A stretch of DNA of 64,000 nt from positions 3,672,001 to 3,736,000 of the forward strand of contig NC_021658.1 of the NCBI RefSeq assembly GCF_000418325.1, given 5' to 3'. Origin of the DNA: Sorangium cellulosum So0157-2 (GTDB taxonomy: Bacteria; Myxococcota_A; Polyangia; Polyangiales; Polyangiaceae). Below are positions 35,975 through 42,896 of this stretch, one piece after another. The notes below the pieces were generated by a model that saw nothing but the letters and a program-made list of their open reading frames with translations, searched no databases and had not been told where the DNA came from. Made by a program: the position numbers and the translations under genes. The number at the start of each line of letters is the position of its first letter. Position 1 is the stretch's first letter.

Positions 35975-37237
35975 CTACGGAGCGGGCGTGAAGGCGACGG
36001 TGAGCGTGTAGGGGCCTCCGCCGATCGGCATGTAGGTGTCGACGATGACGAACAGGGGCTCGCCGCCGGCGACGTCGATCGCGAGCGTCTCGTCATCGCC
36101 GCGGCCTCCGTCGTCGGCGCACTCGAGCTCGGAGCCGAAGTCCGCGCAGCCCTCGCGCACGTAGAAGCCCAGGTCGGCGTCGGCGGACAGCGTCAGCGTG
36201 AGCGTGCCGTCGCTCGGCGGCGTGAACCTGTGGATCGCCTCCGGCAGGTCCCATCCGATGCAGCTGCCTTCGAACACCGACGCGCCGGCCGTCGTGCTGC
36301 CCGTGTTCTCGCCGATGGCGAGCTCGGCGGCGTCCTCGCACAGCACGTCGAGCTCGTAGACGCACGTGGAGGAGCATCCATCGCCGCTCGTGGTGTTGCC
36401 GTCGTCGCACTCCTCGATCGCGTCGACGGTCCCGTCGCCGCAGACGATCGGCGTGAACCTGACGTTCAGCGTGTAGGGACCGGCCTCCCGCGGCTCATAG
36501 GCGTCGACGACGATCGGCACGGCCTGGCCGTCTCTCACGTAGATCTCGATCCGCTCCTGGTCGGGCAGACCCTCGTAGGGGGAGCTCTCATCGGAGCAGT
36601 CGATCTCGGAGAACATGTCCGCGCACGCGCTGCGGGCGTAGACGCTGTGATCGGTCGGCGACTCGAGCTCGATCACGAGCGTGCCCGACTGCCCGGTGGG
36701 CGGCGTGAACAGGTGGATCTCTTCCGGTCCGTGGCCCGTGTTGCCGAGGAAGCAGGTCCCTTCCAGGCCGCTCGTGCCCTCCGACGTGTCGCCGTGGATC
36801 GTCGTCGAGACGATGGGTGTCGCGCTCGCGCAGGCGGCCTCGGCGATCGGGGCGCAGGTCGCGGCGCAGTCGGTGTCCGCGCAGTCGTAGGACCCGTCCC
36901 CGTCGTCGTCCTCGTAGTTCGTGCAGTCCGTCTCGCCGGTGGGCTCGGCGCCGCCGCTGCCGCCTGTGCCTGTGGGCTCGGCGCCGCCGCTGCCGCCAGT
37001 GCCTGTGGGCGCGCCGCCGGTGCCGGTGGGCTCGCCGCCGCTGCCGCCGGTGCCTGTGGGCTCGCCGCCGCTGCCGCCGGTGCCAGTTCCGGTGCTCGTG
37101 GCGTCGGCGCCGCCGTCACCGCCAGCGCCGCCGGAGCCGCCATTGCCGCCCGCGCCCCCTTGGCCGTCATCGTCTCCGCATCCTGCGGCTGCCGACAGCG
37201 CCAGCACGAAAAGACCTGCAACGAGTCGTACGTTCAT
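35975..37237 (-). CDS. Secreted lipoprotein with Gly/Thr-rich repeat linker and myxobacterial Cys-rich repeat
   Basis: A 420-residue predicted lipoprotein. The start is ATG at 37237, giving MNVRLVAGLFVLALSAAAGC, a signal peptide with lipobox. After an acidic, glycine-rich segment comes a tandem GGSGGxEPTGTG linker (about residues 45-105), then Cys-rich stretches. Two related beta-rich domains follow: each has CI/CF...FTPP, a 'DLGFYVREGCADFGSELEC' or 'YARSACADMFSEIDC' segment, and ends in GPYTLxVxFTP, resembling bacterial pre-peptidase C-terminal domains. Between them is CGDGTVDAIEECDDGN followed by GDGCSSTC, the disulfide repeat typical of myxobacteria. It is probably anchored at the cell surface; its role is unknown. 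Confidence 0.85.
   Translation of the reverse strand: MNVRLVAGLFVLALSAAAGCGDDDGQGGAGGNGGSGGAGGDGGADATSTGTGTGGSGGEPTGTGGSGGEPTGTGGAPTGTGGSGGAEPTGTGGSGGAEPTGETDCTNYEDDDGDGSYDCADTDCAATCAPIAEAACASATPIVSTTIHGDTSEGTSGLEGTCFLGNTGHGPEEIHLFTPPTGQSGTLVIELESPTDHSVYARSACADMFSEIDCSDESSPYEGLPDQERIEIYVRDGQAVPIVVDAYEPREAGPYTLNVRFTPIVCGDGTVDAIEECDDGNTTSGDGCSSTCVYELDVLCEDAAELAIGENTGSTTAGASVFEGSCIGWDLPEAIHRFTPPSDGTLTLTLSADADLGFYVREGCADFGSELECADDGGRGDDETLAIDVAGGEPLFVIVDTYMPIGGGPYTLTVAFTPAP
36926..37140. repeat. Degenerate tandem repeat encoding the GGSGG-EPTGTG linker
   Basis: On the plus strand the repeat unit is about 30-33 bp, built on GCCGCCGGTGCCTGTGGGCTC-like blocks. Five to six units encode the flexible lipoprotein linker. 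Slippage could change linker length between strains. Confidence 0.7.
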
Positions 37238-37364
37238 CCATCTGCTCCAACGCAAGAGAGAGCCGTCATAACGCGGGTGAGCCTGACTCCACGGCGCAGC
37301 GTGAGGACATCTTCGGCGCAACCGCTCCGCCTCGATGAACGCGTGGTCAGCGAATTTCTTTGTC

Positions 37365-37401
37365 TTAACCGGTTGAGTTAACGCTAACATAAGGGTAAAC
37401 A
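37365..37401 (+). promoter_or_regulatory. Two adjacent LacI-type operator-like palindromes upstream of the sugar operon
   Basis: TTAACCGGTTGA (37365-37376) has a perfect 8-bp palindromic core AACCGGTT, and GTTAACGCTAAC (37377-37388) is palindromic at 10 of 12 positions with a central CG. Both have the form of LacI/GalR-family sites. A weak promoter may overlap them (TTGAGT at 37373, TAAACA at 37396, spacing 17). No LacI-family gene is present in the window. Confidence 0.55.
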
Positions 37402-37466
37402 TCCCGGCAACTCGAAGCGCTTCGACGAGGAGGGCCGATGTCGGTTTCTCGTCCCGGAGGAAATTT

Positions 37467-38753
37467 ATGATCGGAAGAGTCAAGGGCGCAGCGCTGCTCG
37501 CCGTGCTCGCCGCAGGGGCCCTGACGCTGGCGGCGTGCGGTCGCAGCGACGACGGCGCGTCCGGCGGCAAGGAGCTCCGGGTCTGGCACTACGAGGCTCC
37601 CGACAGCGCCATGGGCGTGGCCTGGAGCGAGGCCATCAAGGAGTTCGAGGCCACCCATCCGGGCGTGAAGGTCAAGCTCGAGGAGAAGGGCTTCGAGCAG
37701 ATCCAGAAGACCGCGCCCATGATCCTGAACTCCAGCAGCGCCCCCGATGTCATGGAGTACAACAAGGGCAACGCGACCGCCGGGCTGCTGTCCAAGCAGG
37801 GCCTGCTCCAGGACCTCACCCCCGAGGCCACCAAGCGCGGCTGGGACAAGGTGATCGGCCCGGGCGTGCAGGTCGTCGCCAAGTACGACGACAAGGGCAT
37901 CATGGGCGGCGACAGGTGGTACGGCGTGCCCAACTACGCCGAGTACACGCTCGTCTACTACAACAAGGACCTGTTCAAGAAGCACGACGTCGCGGTCCCG
38001 ACCACGTTCGACGAGCTCACCAAGGCGATGGACGCGTTCGTCGCCAAGGGCGTCACCCCGCTGGCCAACGCCGGCGCCGAGTACATGGCGCAGCAGTACG
38101 TCTACCAGCTCGCGCTGGACAAGGCCGACACGCCGTGGGTGAGCGCGTTCCAGCGCTACACCGGCAAGACCGACTTCACCGACCCGGCCTGGACGCACGG
38201 GGCGACCACGTTCGCCGACTGGGTGACCAAGGGCTACATCGCCAAGAGCTCGGTCAGCACCAAGGCCGAGGACGCCGGCGTGGGCTTCATGAGCGGCAAG
38301 TTCCCGATGATGTTCTCCGGGACCTGGTGGTTCGGGCGCGTGGCCAAGGAGGCCAAATTCGACTGGGATACCTTCGTGTGGCCCGGCGCCAGGATGACCC
38401 TCGGCTCGGGCGGCAACCTGTGGGTCGTCCCGGCGGGGGCGAAGAACAAGCAGCTGGCCTACGACTTCATCGACATCACGCTGAAGAAGAAGATCCAGAA
38501 CACCCTCGGCAACGCCGGCGGCGTCCCCGTGGCGGCCGACAGCGCGGCCATCACCGAGCCCAGGGCCAAGAAGCTCATCGACGGCTTCAACACCCTCGCC
38601 CAGTCGAGCGGCCTCGCGTACTACCCGGACTGGCCGGTCCCGGGCTTCTACGACCAGTGGGTCTCGCAGACCCAGAAGCTCATGAACGGCGATCCGCCGC
38701 AGTCGGTGCTCGGCGGCCTCCAGAAGAGCTACGACAGCGGGCTGCCCAGGTGA
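37467..38753 (+). CDS. ABC transporter extracellular sugar-binding lipoprotein
   Basis: A 428-residue solute-binding protein of the MalE/family-1 type. The signal peptide ends in the lipobox LTLAAC. Family features are KELRVWHYEAPDSAMGV, EATHPGVKVKLEEKGFEQIQ, APDVMEYNKGN, YAEYTLVYYNKDLFKKH and GKFPMMFSGTWWFGRV. GGAGG lies six bases before the ATG. It is the first gene of a five-gene unit with two permeases and two glycosidases, so the ligand is probably a xylose-containing oligosaccharide. No ATP-binding subunit is encoded nearby; a shared MsiK-like ATPase elsewhere is likely. The style of the protein is actinobacterial, suggesting transfer. Confidence 0.93.
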   Translation: MIGRVKGAALLAVLAAGALTLAACGRSDDGASGGKELRVWHYEAPDSAMGVAWSEAIKEFEATHPGVKVKLEEKGFEQIQKTAPMILNSSSAPDVMEYNKGNATAGLLSKQGLLQDLTPEATKRGWDKVIGPGVQVVAKYDDKGIMGGDRWYGVPNYAEYTLVYYNKDLFKKHDVAVPTTFDELTKAMDAFVAKGVTPLANAGAEYMAQQYVYQLALDKADTPWVSAFQRYTGKTDFTDPAWTHGATTFADWVTKGYIAKSSVSTKAEDAGVGFMSGKFPMMFSGTWWFGRVAKEAKFDWDTFVWPGARMTLGSGGNLWVVPAGAKNKQLAYDFIDITLKKKIQNTLGNAGGVPVAADSAAITEPRAKKLIDGFNTLAQSSGLAYYPDWPVPGFYDQWVSQTQKLMNGDPPQSVLGGLQKSYDSGLPR

Positions 38754-39661
38754 CGACACGCAGCGCGACAGGGCGTGACGGGCTCGCGTACCTGCCCTAC
38801 CTGATCCCCGGGCTGCTGCTGTTCACCGGGATCATCGGGGCGCCGTTCCTGATGAACCTCGGGACCAGCTTCACCGAGTGGACCGGCGTCGGCACCCCGA
38901 CGTGGGTGGGGCTCGACAACTACCGGGAGCTGGCGACGGACGGCGAGTTCTGGGCGTCGTTCCGTCACAATCTCCTCGTCATCGTCGGGATGGCGATCCT
39001 CCCGACGATGATCGGGCTCGTGCTGGCGTCCGCCCTGACCGACCTGATCGACCGGCACTTCGGCCCGCGCGCCGCCAGCGTCCTGCGCGCCTGCATCTAC
39101 CTGCCGCAGGTCCTGCCGATCGTCATCGCGGGCATCGTCTGGAGCTGGCTGCTCGCCCCCGAGAACGGCGCGGTGAACGACCTGTTGACCGCGATCGGGC
39201 TCGGCGCGCTCGCGCACGACTGGCTCGGCGATCCCGCCACCGCGCTGTGGAGCGTCATGGGGGTCATGGTCTGGATCCAGATCGGATTCCCGCTCGTGAT
39301 CTTCATGTCCGGGCTCCAGCGCGTGGACCCCTCGCTGTACGAGGCGGCCGAGATCGACGGGGCCTCGTGGGCGCAGCGCTTCTGGCACGTCACGATCCCG
39401 CAGATCAAGCCCGAGATCTTCGTGGTGCTGCTGTGGACGACGATCGCGGCGCTCAAGGCGTTCCCGCACATCTTCGTGCTCACCAGGGGCGGCCCGGGAG
39501 GCGCGACGAACGTGCCGTCCTACTACTCCTACGTCCATTTCTTCGAGAAGACCGACGTCGGCTACGGCTCGGCGATCGCCACCGTGCTGACGCTGATCAT
39601 CCTCGCGCTCACCATCGCCTTCCTGCGGCTGCAGGGCCGTGAGCTGGGGGAAGAGCCGTGA
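38750..39661 (+). CDS. ABC sugar transporter permease (MalF-like)
   Basis: A 303-residue integral membrane protein with about six membrane segments, such as YLPYLIPGLLLFTGIIGAPF near the N terminus. The permease EAA motif reads EAAEIDGASWAQRFWHVTIP (about residue 200). The start is GTG at 38750, overlapping the preceding stop by four bases (GTGA), which implies translational coupling to the binding protein. It forms the translocation pore together with the next gene product. Confidence 0.93.
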   Translation: MTTRSATGRDGLAYLPYLIPGLLLFTGIIGAPFLMNLGTSFTEWTGVGTPTWVGLDNYRELATDGEFWASFRHNLLVIVGMAILPTMIGLVLASALTDLIDRHFGPRAASVLRACIYLPQVLPIVIAGIVWSWLLAPENGAVNDLLTAIGLGALAHDWLGDPATALWSVMGVMVWIQIGFPLVIFMSGLQRVDPSLYEAAEIDGASWAQRFWHVTIPQIKPEIFVVLLWTTIAALKAFPHIFVLTRGGPGGATNVPSYYSYVHFFEKTDVGYGSAIATVLTLIILALTIAFLRLQGRELGEEP

Positions 39662-40545
39662 CCGCGACGCTGGCCCAGGGCCCGGTGAGCGCGCCCGCGC
39701 GGCGCCGGCCGCGGCGGCGCCGCCGGGGCCCGTCGGCCTACGCGGTGCTGGCGGCGCTGAGCGCGCTGGCCGGGATCATGCTGATCCCGTTCGCCGTGGT
39801 GGTCTTCAACGCGCTGAAGACGCCGGCGGAGTACACCGCCAACGGCCCGCTCGCCCCGCCGGAGGGACTCCATCTCGAGGGGATCAGGACCTTCTGGGAG
39901 CGCGTCGGCTTCGGCCGTGTCCTCTTCAACAGCCTGCTCATCAGCGGCTCGGTGGCCGTGCTCGCGGTCCTCCTGTCGGTGCTGAACGCCTACGCGCTGG
40001 GCATCGGCCGGATCAAGCTCCGGATGTCGGTGCTGGTCCTGTTGCTGATGGCCAACACGCTGCCGCAGGAGTCGCTTGTCTACCCGCTGTACACCCTGGC
40101 CAACGAGCTCGGGCTCTACGACACCCGGATCAGCGTCGTCATCGTGTTCACCGTCATCCAGAGCGCGTTCGGCACCTACCTGCTGTCGTCGGTGATGTCG
40201 GCGTTCCCCCGGCCGCTCCTCGACGCGGCGCGGATCGACGGCGCGAGCCGGTGGCAGATCCTGTGGCGGGTGGTCGTGCCGGTCGTGTGGCCGACGCTGA
40301 CGGTGATGCTCGTCTTCTTCTTCATCTGGACCTGGAACGAGTTCCTGATCCCCCTCATCTTTCTCATCTCCAACGACAACCAGACGGTCTCGGTCGCGCT
40401 CGGCGTGCTGCAGGGGCAGCGGCTGATGGACGCCACCATGTCCAGCGCCGCCGCGCTGCTCGGCCTGCTGCCGACCGTCGTCTTCTTTCTCATCTTCCAG
40501 CGCACGTTATCGCGCGGGCTCACCGCAGGAGCGATCAAGGAATGA
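39658..40545 (+). CDS. ABC sugar transporter permease (MalG-like)
   Basis: A 295-residue permease. An Arg-rich N terminus is followed by about six membrane segments, and the EAA-type loop reads DAARIDGASRWQILWRVVVP (about residue 185). The GTG start at 39658 overlaps the previous stop by four bases. The protein ends RTLSRGLTAGAIKE, typical of this subunit. With the partner permease it should import an oligosaccharide broken down by the two glycosidases that follow. Confidence 0.93.
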   Translation: MTATLAQGPVSAPARRRPRRRRRGPSAYAVLAALSALAGIMLIPFAVVVFNALKTPAEYTANGPLAPPEGLHLEGIRTFWERVGFGRVLFNSLLISGSVAVLAVLLSVLNAYALGIGRIKLRMSVLVLLLMANTLPQESLVYPLYTLANELGLYDTRISVVIVFTVIQSAFGTYLLSSVMSAFPRPLLDAARIDGASRWQILWRVVVPVVWPTLTVMLVFFFIWTWNEFLIPLIFLISNDNQTVSVALGVLQGQRLMDATMSSAAALLGLLPTVVFFLIFQRTLSRGLTAGAIKE

Positions 40546-42896
40546 AGTTCAGCGACGGTTACTGGATGATGCGCAAGGGCGTGCACGCGGCTCACCCGGC
40601 GGAGGTCCTCGACATCGACGCCGGGCCGGCGTCGCTCGTCGTGCACGCGCCCGTCCAGCGGATCCGGCACCGCGGCGACCTGCTCAAGGGCCCGGTGGTG
40701 ACCGTCTCCTGTGCGTCCCCGATGCCGGACGTCATCGGCGTCACCCTCACGCACTTCGCGGGCGAGCGGCCGCGCGGCCCGGCGTTCGCGCTGGCCGCCG
40801 ACCCGACCGGGGAGGTGACGGTGGACGACGACGCGGCGACGCTGACGTCCGGCGCGCTGTCGGTGCGGGTCGGGCGCCGCGAGGGGTGGAGGCTGGACTT
40901 CCTGGCCGGGGGCCGCCGCCTCACCGGCAGCGCGCAGAAGGCGATGGCGATCCTCGACACCGACGACGGCCGCCATTACGTGCGCGAGCAGCTCGACCTC
41001 GGCGTGGGCCACTTCGTGTACGGCCTCGGCGAGCGGTTCGGGCCGCTGGTCAAGAACGGGCAGGTCGTGGACATCTGGAACGCCGACGGCGGCACGTCCA
41101 GCGAGCAGGCCTACAAGAACGTGCCGTTCTTCCTCACCAACGCGGGTTACGGCGTGTTCGTCGACCACCCCGGGCGCGTGTCGTTCGAGGTGGCCTCCGA
41201 GGCGATGGCGCGGACGCAGTTCAGCGTCGAGGGCCAATCGATGCGCTACTTCCTCATCTACGGGCCGACGCCGAGGGAGATCCTGCGCAAGTACACCGCG
41301 CTCACCGGGCGGCCCGCGCGGGTGCCGGCGTGGTCGTACGGGCTGTGGCTGTCCACCTCGTTCACCACCGATTACGACGAGGCGACCGTCTCCTCGTTCA
41401 TCGACGGGATGGCCGAGCGGGACCTGCCGCTCAGCGTGTTCCACTTCGATTGCTTCTGGATGCGCGAGTTCCGGTGGTGCGATTTCGAGTGGGACCCGCG
41501 CGTCTTCCCCGACCCGCGCGGGATGCTGCGCCGGCTCAAGAGCCGCGGCCTGCGCATCTGCGTCTGGATCAACCCCTACATCGGGCAGCGCTCGCCGCTG
41601 TTCGAGGAGGGCAGGGCGCGCGGCTACCTGCTGCGGCGACCGAACGGCGATGTGTGGCAGTGGGACCTGTGGCAGCCGGGCCTGGCCGTCGTCGACTTCA
41701 CCAACCCCGAGGCCCGCGCGTGGTACGCCGAGAAGCTCGACGCGCTGCTCGACATGGGCGTGGACTGCTTCAAGACCGACTTCGGCGAGCGCATCCCCAC
41801 CGACGTCGTCTACCACGACGGGTCCGACCCGGAGCGCGCGCACAACTACTACGCCTACCTCTACAACCAGACGGTGTTCGAGCTCCTGCGCGCGCGGCGC
41901 GGCGAGGGTGAGGCGGTCGTGTTCGCCCGCTCGGCCACGGCGGGTGGGCAGCAGTTCCCGGTGCACTGGGGCGGCGACTGCGAGTCGACGTTCGAGGCGA
42001 TGGGGGAGAGCCTGCGTGGCGGCCTGTCGCTCGGCATGTCGGGCTTCGGCTTCTGGAGCCACGACATCGGCGGGTTCGAGGGCACCCCCGACCCGGCGCT
42101 GTTCAAACGATGGATCGCGTTCGGACTGCTGTCGTCGCACAGCCGGCTGCACGGGAGCCGCTCCTACCGGGTGCCCTGGGTGTTCGACGAGGAGTCGGTG
42201 GAGGTGCTGCGGCGCTTCAGCCGGCTGAAGATGCGGCTGATGCCCTACCTGGCCGGGGCCGCGCGGCAGGCGTACGGCGAGGGCTTGCCGATGATGCGCG
42301 CGATGGTCGTCGAGTTCCCCGACGACCCGGCCTGCACGCATCTGGAGCGGCAGTACATGCTGGGCGACGACCTGCTCGTGGCGCCCGTCTTCTCCGCCGA
42401 CGGGGAGCTCTCCTATTACGTGCCGCGCGGCGTGTGGACGCACTACCTCACGGGGGAGCGCGTCGAGGGCGGCCGCTGGGTCCGCGAGCGCCACGGGTTC
42501 GACAGCGTGCCGCTGCTCGTCCGGCCGGGGGCGGTGATCCCCGAGGGCGCGGTGGAGGACCGCCCCGACTACGACCATGCGCGTGGCGTGACGCTGCGCG
42601 TGTACGAGCCGGCGGACGGCGCCCGCGTCACCACGGTGATCCCGGGCGCGGACGGGGACGCGGTCACGACGTTCACCATGTCCCGGCGCGGCCCGGCGGT
42701 GCGGGTGGAGGCCGCGGGCGCCCCGAGCGCCTGGAGCGTTCTCCTCGTCAACCGCCGCGTCGTGGGCGTCGAAGGCGGGGAGAGCGCGGAGCACCCGATG
42801 GGAGCGCTGGTCAGGGCGGCCGGCGGCGAGCTGGTCATCACGCTGGAAGAGAAGGGCTCAGCCACGGCACGCGGCCCCCAAGGAGACGACCGATGA
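40542..42896 (+). CDS. GH31 alpha-xylosidase (YicI-like)
   Basis: A 784-residue glycoside hydrolase family 31 enzyme close in length and motifs to E. coli YicI. The nucleophile Asp lies in KTDFGERIPTDVVYHDG (about residue 411) and the acid/base Asp in WGGDCEST (about 475). FHFDCFWMREFRWCDFEWD is the YicI-type substrate-binding segment. It should remove alpha-linked xylose from xyloglucan-derived fragments such as isoprimeverose. There is no signal peptide, so it acts in the cytoplasm after uptake. The ATG at 40542 overlaps the preceding stop by four bases (ATGA). Confidence 0.92.
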   Translation: MKFSDGYWMMRKGVHAAHPAEVLDIDAGPASLVVHAPVQRIRHRGDLLKGPVVTVSCASPMPDVIGVTLTHFAGERPRGPAFALAADPTGEVTVDDDAATLTSGALSVRVGRREGWRLDFLAGGRRLTGSAQKAMAILDTDDGRHYVREQLDLGVGHFVYGLGERFGPLVKNGQVVDIWNADGGTSSEQAYKNVPFFLTNAGYGVFVDHPGRVSFEVASEAMARTQFSVEGQSMRYFLIYGPTPREILRKYTALTGRPARVPAWSYGLWLSTSFTTDYDEATVSSFIDGMAERDLPLSVFHFDCFWMREFRWCDFEWDPRVFPDPRGMLRRLKSRGLRICVWINPYIGQRSPLFEEGRARGYLLRRPNGDVWQWDLWQPGLAVVDFTNPEARAWYAEKLDALLDMGVDCFKTDFGERIPTDVVYHDGSDPERAHNYYAYLYNQTVFELLRARRGEGEAVVFARSATAGGQQFPVHWGGDCESTFEAMGESLRGGLSLGMSGFGFWSHDIGGFEGTPDPALFKRWIAFGLLSSHSRLHGSRSYRVPWVFDEESVEVLRRFSRLKMRLMPYLAGAARQAYGEGLPMMRAMVVEFPDDPACTHLERQYMLGDDLLVAPVFSADGELSYYVPRGVWTHYLTGERVEGGRWVRERHGFDSVPLLVRPGAVIPEGAVEDRPDYDHARGVTLRVYEPADGARVTTVIPGADGDAVTTFTMSRRGPAVRVEAAGAPSAWSVLLVNRRVVGVEGGESAEHPMGALVRAAGGELVITLEEKGSATARGPQGDDR

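Noticed and set aside
36817-37338. Plus-strand frame rich in Arg/Cys
   Set aside because: It is the antisense of the repetitive lipoprotein linker; the composition comes from the tandem repeat.
39639-40541. Upstream extension of the GH31 frame
   Set aside because: This part overlaps the second permease in another frame; the GH31 protein starts at the ATG at 40542 with the usual MKFSDGYW beginning.
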